8,791 bases of DNA from Pseudobacteriovorax antillogorgiicola. Its GTDB lineage: Bacteria > Bdellovibrionota_B > Oligoflexia > Oligoflexales > RGVZ01. Position numbers and translations under genes: made by a program. Below, one piece after another: positions 1-6,273 of the stretch. The notes under the pieces were generated by a model that saw only the letters and a program-made list of their open reading frames with translations, was not told the origin of the DNA and made no database searches. The stretch covers positions 1 through 8,791 of the forward strand of contig CAMDGW010000093.1 of NCBI GenBank assembly GCA_945897695.1. Direction: 5' to 3'. The first letter of the stretch is position 1, and each line of letters opens with the position of its first letter.

Positions 1-810
1 TTCTGTACGGGTGTTTCTGAAACTGGCGCGATCGCTCGCCCCGAGCTTAAGTCGCTGGGCTCGACCATATTCCAGGCTATTCCAAAGCCGAGCGTCAAGA
101 GGCAAACTAAACCGATCAGGCCACATTTACCTCTTCAATCGCCTACTAAGGGCACCGATCCGAGCAATCCAGCAGTTGATCCATCTCTGACGATTGAACC
201 ATCAGTTAGAAGAAGCGAACCAAATTTGATACCAGAAATTATTGCCTTTGGCTCAAGCACTGGGGGCACTGAAATCCTTATTAGAATCCTAGATAAAATT
301 CCTCAGCCATGTCCACCTGTAATCGTTGTTCAGCACATTGTTCCAGATTTTGCTGCGGATTTCGCCGCCCGCCTTGCCGAGAAGTCAGGACTGACTCTTG
401 GCAAAATTCAGGATGGGGAGATTTTAAAACCAAATCATCTCTACATGGCACTAAATGACTACCACATTATGGTGAGAAAATCGGGAGGCGTGCTGCGACT
501 AGGTATCAGCCATGCTGACCCCATCGCAAGCCATCGTCCCAGCGTGGACTTTCTTTTTAACTCATTAGCTCAACATCAAGTTCGAACCATGGCTGCGTTG
601 CTGACGGGCATGGGCCGGGACGGAGCCGATGGAATGGCAAAGATCCATAGCCAGGGCGGATTCACAATAGCTCAAGACGAGTCATCATCAACAGTCTTTG
701 GCATGCCAGGAGAGGCTATTAAACTTGGCGCTGTCGACTTTGTTGGTAACCCGCGGCAAATTCAGCTTAAGCTTCATGCCATAATCGGTGCAAAAAAATC
801 TGCGGCCTAA
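1..810 (+). CDS. cheB: CheB protein-glutamate methylesterase/deamidase, 5' partial
   Basis: Removes methyl groups from glutamates of chemoreceptors (and deamidates glutamines) in the cytoplasm, giving chemotactic adaptation after phosphorylation by CheA. The frame is open from the first base, so the gene starts upstream of the window; 269 codons are visible. Residues 1-30 match the end of a receiver domain: a beta-4-like FCTG, a helix-4-like stretch and the conserved Lys-Pro at 29-30. A Pro-rich linker covers about 31-78. The methylesterase domain follows, with GSSTGG (catalytic Ser86), VVQH (His112) and TGMGRDG (Asp207). The Ser-to-His spacing (26) equals that of the Salmonella triad S164/H190/D286, and Ser-to-Asp (121) is one residue shorter. 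A TTG at 226 could pass for a start but lies after the linker in an unbroken frame, so I reject it. Odd: no obvious receiver helix 5. It ends 46 bases before the convergent sensor gene. Very sure of the domain; the N-terminus is unseen. Confidence 0.95.
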   Translation, partial: FCTGVSETGAIARPELKSLGSTIFQAIPKPSVKRQTKPIRPHLPLQSPTKGTDPSNPAVDPSLTIEPSVRRSEPNLIPEIIAFGSSTGGTEILIRILDKIPQPCPPVIVVQHIVPDFAADFAARLAEKSGLTLGKIQDGEILKPNHLYMALNDYHIMVRKSGGVLRLGISHADPIASHRPSVDFLFNSLAQHQVRTMAALLTGMGRDGADGMAKIHSQGGFTIAQDESSSTVFGMPGEAIKLGAVDFVGNPRQIQLKLHAIIGAKKSAA

Positions 811-856
811 TCAATGCCCCCTTAAGCACCACCCTACTGATCGATTTCACACTAAC

Positions 857-2758
857 TTAAACCGAAGCCACGGGCTGCTCAACAACCGTAATTTCCTTTT
901 GTGGCAGCGACCATGTCACCCCAACTGGATACCCGGCGATGGTCGGAGGCAAAATGGTAACTTTCAACCCGCAACCTGAAAGCATCTGCTTAGCAAGATC
1001 GACGTGATACATCATTTCACGGGCTGGAGATTCGGGACTCTGGCCGATTTGCTTGGAAGGCAAAGAAAGGATGATGGTTGCTTGGTCCTTGAATCTCTTC
1101 TGCCTTACCACGAGCGGCAACGTTATGGATTTAAGATCAACTTCGGAGAGAAGACCTAAGTAAAGATGGAAAAATCCACTGACCAGAACCGCACCTGTCA
1201 CAGGCGGATACATTTCCTCGGGGTTGCCGAGCTGCGGCAAAGTCTCAAACGTCATAGCCTGAAATTTATCATCTGCACCCACAAGCCGCTGGGCTGAAAT
1301 CAGACACGCAGTCCAGTCGGAGGTCTTTTCGGACTTGTCACGAGTTGCTATTCCGTGCCACAAAGCAGCCAGTTTACCTGCTGCTTCACAATCATCTACC
1401 GCCTGCCTAGCCAACATTGCAGTATTAAGTGACTGGTCAAGAGTGATGGCCGTCAACTGATCAAGCTCTCGCATATCTTCATCTAATTTAGATAGCCCAG
1501 GAATTTTTCCTTTGCTTTCGACCAGATGACGGAAAAACTTTCTTGCAGCCATCTCACGATTGGTGCCTTGACTGAGGCCCTCTTTCCAACGCCCACAGAA
1601 CGCATTCAATGCTTTAGCTTGCACTGCAAGACCACTGGAAGCCACGTCATAAATATTTTCACAAACCTCGCGCATCTGAGCCATCTGGCGAAGAAATGAC
1701 GCGGTGGTATGCTGGAGCTGCTCCTGAAGACTGGCTAAATCGCTCATGCTAATGAGCTTGCCTTCGAGGTCTGATATCTCCATTTCGCGTTCCCGAAGTC
1801 GATTTGTGATGCTCTCAACACGGTCTCGCAAAAGACGCATTTGCTGAGCGCGCTGTTCATCTTTAGCGGCAACGATTGATTTTGCCGTTGCAATTATGTC
1901 GGACCATGCCATCGGACCATCTAAATTCTTTTTGTCAGTCACTATCTTTGCTGTCTGATGATCATGAACCCATGACTCCAAAGCCGACCGTTCGTTCTCG
2001 TCCATGCGATCTTTGGCAGAAACCTGGACCAGCGCAATAAAGATCAAAATACCAAGAGCTCCGTACAAAACCCAAAAGCTTTCTCGCTGCGCACGAAGGC
2101 CTAAACCAGTCAAGTTGGGGACGACTCTGTAAATCCAGCCATCCACATAAACTGGCAAGGCAAATCTCCCATCGGCCATCTTGCCCTCTTTCCACAACTG
2201 AGCTCCCCGGGAACCAAAACCATAGCTAACATCACGATTAGAAACCCTGGCTGCTAAATCTGGATACAGGGAAACCCAGGCCTGATCAAAAACAAGTTGG
2301 GCAGCGGCAAAAATCGTTCGACCGTCAAATTGCCTAGAGACAACAGAAACCAACACTGCATCATCTTGGTCATTAGTCTGCCAAAATACTGCGGGCTTTG
2401 CTGACTTAACCACCTTACACAATTCGTTAATTGGTTTGCCGCCCTGAGGAACCCTAGCAATCAAATTACAATCGGCGTCTAGTAGATCCAACTGAGAAAC
2501 TTCGCCGGGACGAATGTGACTTTGGAGGGATTGCGAAACCGTATTGATGTTGCCAAGCGAAAAGTTTTGCTGAATCTGCGAGTCTGATAGTGCCCCCCAA
2601 GCTGCCGCACTGAGTCTTCCACGGGAATCTCCAACGGCAGTCGCAAACTCTGCGCGTATAGTGCCCAATCTTGAAATCTCGTCATTAAATCCACGATCCA
2701 CCAACGTCATCGCACCGGTGAATACAAAGGCGATTGGCAGAAGCCTGATGGCACGCAT
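857..2758 (-). CDS. Membrane sensor protein with Cache-like region, coiled coil and degenerate histidine-kinase-like C-terminus
   Basis: A 633-residue protein that I do not recognise as a named family. TM1 is at about 4-20, an extracytoplasmic region at 21-226 and TM2 at about 227-247. The outer region has sensor-fold signatures such as LDLLDADCNLIARV (90-103) and DGRTIFAAAQLVFD (145-158), like Cache/PAS-type input domains. Inside, a charged helical stretch (about 295-365) looks like a coiled coil, followed by more helix to about 470. Residues 515-620 have the order of an HATPase domain: a hydrophobic helix where the N-box should be, paired strands, then a helix ending in a glycine-containing strand and a Leu-Pro end. 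The N-box Asn, the DxGxG motif and an obvious phospho-accepting His are all absent, so kinase activity is unlikely. The ATG at 2758 is chosen because AAAGGGGGA lies 6 nt upstream; a GTG directly precedes it and another in-frame GTG is at 2809. It converges on cheB, so a signalling role is inferred. Sure of the gene and topology, unsure of the fold. Confidence 0.85.
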   Translation of the reverse strand: MRAIRLLPIAFVFTGAMTLVDRGFNDEISRLGTIRAEFATAVGDSRGRLSAAAWGALSDSQIQQNFSLGNINTVSQSLQSHIRPGEVSQLDLLDADCNLIARVPQGGKPINELCKVVKSAKPAVFWQTNDQDDAVLVSVVSRQFDGRTIFAAAQLVFDQAWVSLYPDLAARVSNRDVSYGFGSRGAQLWKEGKMADGRFALPVYVDGWIYRVVPNLTGLGLRAQRESFWVLYGALGILIFIALVQVSAKDRMDENERSALESWVHDHQTAKIVTDKKNLDGPMAWSDIIATAKSIVAAKDEQRAQQMRLLRDRVESITNRLREREMEISDLEGKLISMSDLASLQEQLQHTTASFLRQMAQMREVCENIYDVASSGLAVQAKALNAFCGRWKEGLSQGTNREMAARKFFRHLVESKGKIPGLSKLDEDMRELDQLTAITLDQSLNTAMLARQAVDDCEAAGKLAALWHGIATRDKSEKTSDWTACLISAQRLVGADDKFQAMTFETLPQLGNPEEMYPPVTGAVLVSGFFHLYLGLLSEVDLKSITLPLVVRQKRFKDQATIILSLPSKQIGQSPESPAREMMYHVDLAKQMLSGCGLKVTILPPTIAGYPVGVTWSLPQKEITVVEQPVASV

Positions 2759-2764
2759 CACGTG

Positions 2765-2773
2765 TCCCCCTTT
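2765..2773 (-). promoter_or_regulatory. Ribosome binding site deciding the sensor-gene start
   Basis: On the minus strand AAAGGGGGA stands 6 nt before the ATG at 2758 and 3 nt before an adjacent in-frame GTG (2761-2759). This favours ATG at 2758 over the in-frame GTG at 2809, which would place this purine run inside the coding region and add 17 residues before the first membrane segment. Confidence 0.7.
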
Positions 2774-2847
2774 ACTGAAACCAGACGATGCACCGAGAAA
2801 GCGGCGCACGTATCATGTTTCAAACCGTCGTATAAGAATGAGGCTGT

Positions 2848-2888
2848 CTTAAATAAAAGTTTAAGGGATGATAAAACTAATGTCATCC
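2848..2888 (-). terminator. Tandem hairpins downstream of mce, possible weak terminator
   Basis: In the leftward direction a perfect 6-bp stem GGATGA/TCATCC (2888-2883 with 2871-2866, 11-nt loop) is followed at once by a second perfect 6-bp stem CTTAAA/TTTAAG (2865-2860 with 2853-2848, 6-nt loop) that is A/T rich. They lie 23 bases past the mce stop and about 90 bases before the sensor-gene start. There is no clean run of T after the first stem, only the T-rich second hairpin, so this may be a weak terminator or a leader structure of the sensor gene. Confidence 0.4.
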
Positions 2889-2911
2889 TATAATTTTAAT
2901 TAGTAGGTTGA

Positions 2912-3352
2912 TTACGAGTTAGATTCTTGTACCAATTCAATGAGAAGACCACCCGTTGACTCAGGGTGTACAAATGCAATCAGAGTATTATGAGCGCCTG
3001 AGCGAGGCTCTTGATCCACCATCCTGACGCCCTTGAACTTCATGTGCTCCAGCGCTGCAGGAAGGTTGCTAACACTAACTGCAAAATGATGAATTCCCCC
3101 ACCCTTTTTCTCCAGATACTTGGAGATTGGACCATCGGAAGTTCCTTCCTGGGGCGATACGATTTCTAGACGGGTCTGCGCGGGAGCTGGTGCGTTCGCT
3201 GCGAACATGGCCGTCAGTGTTTTCTGCTCAGATACAAGCTCGTCTCCCAAAGGTTGGAGACCAAGCACATCTTGCAAAAACCAGCGGCACTTTACCGGAT
3301 CCTTAGCCGCCAGTCCCAAATGATTGACACCCAGTACTTTGAAAGATCCCAC
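2912..3352 (-). CDS. mce: Methylmalonyl-CoA epimerase (VOC superfamily)
   Basis: Interconverts (2S)- and (2R)-methylmalonyl-CoA in the cytoplasm, linking propionyl-CoA carboxylase to methylmalonyl-CoA mutase in propionate, odd-chain fatty acid and branched amino acid breakdown. The 146 residues are the usual family length and form two VOC modules. NHLGLA at the N-terminus supplies His11, GGGIHHFAV supplies His88/His89, and the hallmark HPESTGGLLIEL (129-140) supplies Glu139; these are the expected metal ligands, with Glu63 in RLEIVSP at the fourth position. The start is GTG at 3352 with GGAGGT (3356-3361) only 3 nt upstream, a short spacing; no better start lies nearby. The gene sits directly after the terminator of the small gene upstream and I see no strong promoter of its own, so it may depend on read-through or on a weak promoter in 3399-3440. 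No mutase or carboxylase gene is in view. Other VOC enzymes are the alternative but fit the C-terminal motif less well. Confidence 0.93.
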   Translation of the reverse strand: MGSFKVLGVNHLGLAAKDPVKCRWFLQDVLGLQPLGDELVSEQKTLTAMFAANAPAPAQTRLEIVSPQEGTSDGPISKYLEKKGGGIHHFAVSVSNLPAALEHMKFKGVRMVDQEPRSGAHNTLIAFVHPESTGGLLIELVQESNS

Positions 3353-3367
3353 AGTACCTCCAGATAC

Positions 3368-3398
3368 AAAAAACCACCCACAGCGCTATGCCGTGGGT
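3368..3398 (-). terminator. Intrinsic terminator between the 147-residue gene and mce
   Basis: Read leftward, ACCCAC (3398-3393) pairs with GTGGGT (3381-3376). Inside is a 1x1 mismatch, a 2-bp GC/GC extension and a 5-nt loop. Two bases later comes a run of six T (3373-3368). It lies 42 bases past the stop of the small upstream gene and ends 6 bases before the mce Shine-Dalgarno, so it could terminate that gene and limit or attenuate mce expression. Confidence 0.8.
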
Positions 3399-3440
3399 AG
3401 TTATGGTATCAATCAATTAATAAATTCAGAAGAGTGATCT

Positions 3441-3884
3441 TTAACCTTCAACGCGGATTCCTGCACGCTCAAGAATATCTTTCAATTCCTTGCGCTGAGC
3501 AGGCTTAAGGCCCTTTGCATTACAAAGTTCGACCAAAGACTCACGGGCGTTCCCGGTGATGTTCATAAACTCCTTGTCTTGAAGCATCCGGAAACGGCTC
3601 ATCATGCGCTCAAACACTTCATCGCGGTCGATGTCAGCGCCAGTGGACCATTTGCCTTTGCGCATAGCATTGGTTGCTAATGCCACCACACGGCTAAATC
3701 GTGCACCTTCTGTTCCAGAACGACGACTTTTGCCGGAACGGCCTTTTGCGCGAAGCTTTGCGAGAAGCTCATCGTAGGTAAAGGCAAAATTACTTTCAAC
3801 TTCACGAAGACCCAGCGGGGTATCTTGTACGGACGACCAGATGATGTTGAGGGTATCGCCGGGGCGAAGCTCTACAGAAGCCAT
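3441..3884 (-). CDS. Conserved-looking small basic protein of unknown function
   Basis: A 147-residue, probably cytoplasmic protein that I do not recognise. There is no signal peptide or membrane segment. The N-terminus (1-38) looks like a small beta-rich part with SVELRPGDTLNIIWSS. A basic low-complexity stretch with Lys, Arg, Ser and Gly lies at 43-57 and could contact nucleic acid. From 62 onward the sequence is mainly helical and ends in a helix-turn-like segment LKPAQRKELKDILERAGI (126-143). There is a single Cys at 121. The gene is certain because every expression signal is strong: AGAGGAGA 7 nt before ATG, a TTGACA promoter, and its own intrinsic terminator. It is therefore likely a well-expressed single-gene unit. 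It could be a nucleic-acid or ribosome-associated factor; that is a guess from charge alone. Confidence 0.85.
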   Translation of the reverse strand: MASVELRPGDTLNIIWSSVQDTPLGLREVESNFAFTYDELLAKLRAKGRSGKSRRSGTEGARFSRVVALATNAMRKGKWSTGADIDRDEVFERMMSRFRMLQDKEFMNITGNARESLVELCNAKGLKPAQRKELKDILERAGIRVEG

Positions 3885-3936
3885 GTTAATTCTCCTCTGA
3901 ATTCTTATAGGACATGAGATTTTTCAAGCGACGCGA

Positions 3937-3965
3937 GATTTACTAAGGCATTCTAAGGATGTCAA
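3937..3965 (-). promoter_or_regulatory. Sigma70-type promoter of the 147-residue gene
   Basis: On the minus strand a perfect -35 TTGACA (3965-3960) is followed by a 17-nt spacer and a weaker -10 TAAATC (3942-3937). The predicted start of transcription lies roughly 45 bases before the ATG at 3884. An additional TATAAG (3910-3905) has no -35 at the right spacing and is too close to the start codon. Confidence 0.6.
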
Positions 3966-4080
3966 GCATATTTATCTAAAATTTGAGCAGTTTTTCCTCG
4001 CAATCCATGCAATTTCTTGCAACTATAAATAAATACTCACCTAATTGAGTGGGTCCGCCAGTTTTAAAGATAGTGAAATT

Positions 4081-5301
4081 ATGCCATTACACCGCCCCCC
4101 ATTGATCTGTAACCGCTTTGAAGTCGTGGTACTTATTTTATTGAGTTTTATCATTTCCACCCGTCTGATCTGGTTACAGATCGACGAACGTCCCCCATTG
4201 ATTTCTGATGAGTTTTACGCCACTTCAACTGTCTTTAAACGCTCCCTGGCTCAATCATGCTCAAAAGGTTTGGATAGTAATTTCCCTTATTCACCTCGGA
4301 CCGATGGGTATACACCCCTGGCCACTGGAACCTTCTCTCCAGGACTCGAAGCCCTTCTGTTGGCTGTTTGCCAGACTAAGCGCCTGACCATCGAAGGAGT
4401 TATGGACTTTGTCCCGATTATGATCGGTACGTCAGCCTTTCTAGTCGCCCTGACAGCGAGGTTGCTGACAAGCACCTGGGTGGGCGGATTTATCGCAGCC
4501 AGTGTCGTCTTGAGTCGTGGCTCGATACTTCAGGGGACCCACTTGGCGGCCACTCTTTCCATACAGCAAGTCATGGTGACGCTGACTATGCTCATGGCCT
4601 GCCTCTATATGAGAACGCGGGACGCTCGCTGGCTGCCGGCAACCTTTGTCGTGTGTTTTTTCGCCATCATGATGAGTCCGCTCTTTTCATTATCTGCTTG
4701 GATGCTATCGCTTATTTTATTGGCTCGTGCCCTAAACCATGCACTTCGCTCCCAATTCAGTGTACACAGGTTTCGTCTCCATCTTTTTAGCACGCTTTCT
4801 ATGCTCCTGATCGTCCCTGTCTTGGTGCTAGTTCTCAGACAAATTATGCCCACCTCAACTTCGGCCATTTCAGCTGTGCTTAATCACTTCAGCCCAAAGG
4901 ACGCGCCACTGAATGCGCTATTTGTGATAAACAGCTCCTTTGTCACATGGCTGAGCGAGCTACGAAAGCAGGACTTCCACTTCCACGCATCCTTGGCACT
5001 GATTGCTGTGGCAGCCACCTGGAAACGGCACTTGCCTCGAGGAAGCGGCTTCTGGGCGATGGCGGTAACCTTTCTCTCACTTGTCGCACTGCTTGTGGAC
5101 GGCGCACTTCGCGCCTTTTATCTCGCTGGGGCAGAAAGTCCATGGGCACTAAACCTAAAACTAACAGGTGCCGTGGAGCCATTTGAGCCCCTGATCATTG
5201 GCAGTGCTGCGGCCTATTTCTGGTATGCAGTTCGGCTCGTGATGTTAGCCCTATTTCCCTCCTATAGCTCGCACCCTGTTGTGCATGATAGGATAAAGTA
5301 A
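4081..5301 (+). CDS. Multi-pass inner-membrane protein, possibly a GT-C glycosyltransferase-like protein
   Basis: A 406-residue protein with about eight or nine hydrophobic segments (roughly 12-33, 108-130, 134-148, 160-177, 184-216, 235-254, 322-341, 367-393). After TM1 comes a long extracytoplasmic loop that starts with ISDEFYA (41-47). An Asp-Glu followed by an aromatic residue at this place, then a PL/SPGLEALLLA segment before TM2 (79-95), resembles the PMT/ArnT group of GT-C glycosyltransferases, which use lipid-linked sugars. This is a pattern match only; the protein is shorter than typical members. Start choice is uncertain: ATG at 4081 is only weakly preceded by purines, while an in-frame TTG at 4045 (12 more residues) has no Shine-Dalgarno and directly follows a stop. 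It is the first of five rightward genes and is divergent from the 147-residue gene. It may share function with the lipoprotein gene 56 bases on. Confidence 0.8.
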   Translation: MPLHRPPLICNRFEVVVLILLSFIISTRLIWLQIDERPPLISDEFYATSTVFKRSLAQSCSKGLDSNFPYSPRTDGYTPLATGTFSPGLEALLLAVCQTKRLTIEGVMDFVPIMIGTSAFLVALTARLLTSTWVGGFIAASVVLSRGSILQGTHLAATLSIQQVMVTLTMLMACLYMRTRDARWLPATFVVCFFAIMMSPLFSLSAWMLSLILLARALNHALRSQFSVHRFRLHLFSTLSMLLIVPVLVLVLRQIMPTSTSAISAVLNHFSPKDAPLNALFVINSSFVTWLSELRKQDFHFHASLALIAVAATWKRHLPRGSGFWAMAVTFLSLVALLVDGALRAFYLAGAESPWALNLKLTGAVEPFEPLIIGSAAAYFWYAVRLVMLALFPSYSSHPVVHDRIK

Positions 5302-5357
5302 ACAGAGGGTTGGATGCCCTTTAACTGTGCCGTGAACCAACTAAAATGGACGTCTGA

Positions 5358-6254
5358 ATGCTCACTACTTTTGCTTATCAGTTTTTAACTTTTTCTTTGG
5401 CTACCGCGATCACAAGCTCCTGCATCAAAAGTCGCCCTGTCAAAGAGCCCATCTCAGGGACAAAAAGAAAAGACGTCCCAGCAGAAGCAGAACCTCAATT
5501 AAAAACAATGGAATCACACCCCCAACCAGCTGCAACATCAATGACAAATGAATCGACGCCTGTAGCAGCCAAGAAAACACCGCCAAGCACTACAGACTGC
5601 GATACATCAGTGAAATTTAACGATGAAGAGCCGATTTTCCTGCCGGAAAGTAAAGTTTTTGTGACTCGCATTATGTCCCAATGCCTAGCCCCAGATGGCA
5701 AAGTTGGTCATCGCAAAAACGCGAGCTGGATGGTCATGGGATTTCCTTGTACCGGGGGCGAGGGGCGCATCGATTGGAAGGGAACCAATTACAATAAACC
5801 CAAAATGGTTTCATTCCTTCTGGAAACAAGCTGCCCCATGGCCCCCACAGATAAAACCAAGATTCAGAAGGAAGCGTTTGAGCGCCTCGGCATCTCAAAA
5901 GAAGCAAACCTGGTTGCCTTTAATCCATTTGTGATCCAATACTGGGAAATACCCAGTTACGGGGATGCCGACACCTCCTTTGCTGTCGATCTGAGGTCAA
6001 ACAAAGGACTGGACGAAGGATGGGCTAACTTCATAAAACCGAAGCCTATGCGCATTTTTCTAGTTGGCCGAGAAAATGCTTGGGTACCGGGAAACTTTAT
6101 GTATGCCGTTGAAGGCGACCTACAATGGGTAAATAAGAATAGATTTACTTTCAAAGTCGAAAAAGCCAGACTTCTTGGCACTGACGAGCTACTCAACGTT
6201 AAAACTCGATGTGAAGCTTTGAAACCACCTAGAGATTGTTCACGGGTGTTCTGA
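5358..6254 (+). CDS. Putative exported lipoprotein with six-cysteine domain, unknown function
   Basis: A 298-residue protein not recognised as a family. Residues 1-21 form an uncharged hydrophobic export signal lacking the usual N-terminal Lys/Arg, followed by Cys22 in ITSSC, an imperfect lipobox. Residues 23-80 are a Pro/Thr/Lys/Glu-rich flexible linker, typical of a tether on a surface or periplasmic lipoprotein. The folded part (81-298) has Cys at 81, 109, 131, 159, 285 and 294, an even number that could form three disulfides outside the cytoplasm. It contains several aromatic and strand-like stretches, for example FVIQYWEI (191-198) and RFTFKVEKARLLG (262-274), suggesting a beta-rich domain. 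The start has only a weak TGGA 7-8 nt upstream. It lies 56 bases after the membrane protein gene and 19 bases before srkA, so probably in the same transcript. If the lipobox is not used, it would be a plain secreted protein. Confidence 0.8.
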   Translation: MLTTFAYQFLTFSLATAITSSCIKSRPVKEPISGTKRKDVPAEAEPQLKTMESHPQPAATSMTNESTPVAAKKTPPSTTDCDTSVKFNDEEPIFLPESKVFVTRIMSQCLAPDGKVGHRKNASWMVMGFPCTGGEGRIDWKGTNYNKPKMVSFLLETSCPMAPTDKTKIQKEAFERLGISKEANLVAFNPFVIQYWEIPSYGDADTSFAVDLRSNKGLDEGWANFIKPKPMRIFLVGRENAWVPGNFMYAVEGDLQWVNKNRFTFKVEKARLLGTDELLNVKTRCEALKPPRDCSRVF

Positions 6255-6273
6255 TACCAACTGGGGATATTTT

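Noticed and set aside
226..810. Stand-alone methylesterase starting at TTG 226
   Set aside because: The same frame is open back to base 1 and encodes the end of a receiver domain with its Lys-Pro plus a linker, so this is the C-terminal part of a longer CheB.
811..856. Bidirectional terminator between cheB and the sensor gene
   Set aside because: I found no stem followed by a T run in the 46-base gap; the T run on the minus strand near 791-797 has no adjacent stem.
2759..2809. Seventeen-residue N-terminal extension of the sensor protein from GTG 2809
   Set aside because: The strong purine run AAAGGGGGA lies inside this stretch, 6 nt before ATG 2758, and the extension precedes the natural signal-anchor start.
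2829..2857. Possible promoter for the sensor gene (TTTATT, 17 nt, TATACG on the minus strand)
   Set aside because: Only 3 of 6 and 4 of 6 matches in an A/T-rich region that also forms a hairpin; too weak to list as a feature.
4045..4080. TTG 4045 start for the membrane protein
   Set aside because: No Shine-Dalgarno, rare start codon and directly after an in-frame stop; ATG 4081 is preferred, though its own ribosome site is weak.
5308..5341. GTTGG/CCAAC inverted repeat between the membrane protein and lipoprotein genes
   Set aside because: Five-bp stem with a loop of more than 20 nt and no T run; likely chance.
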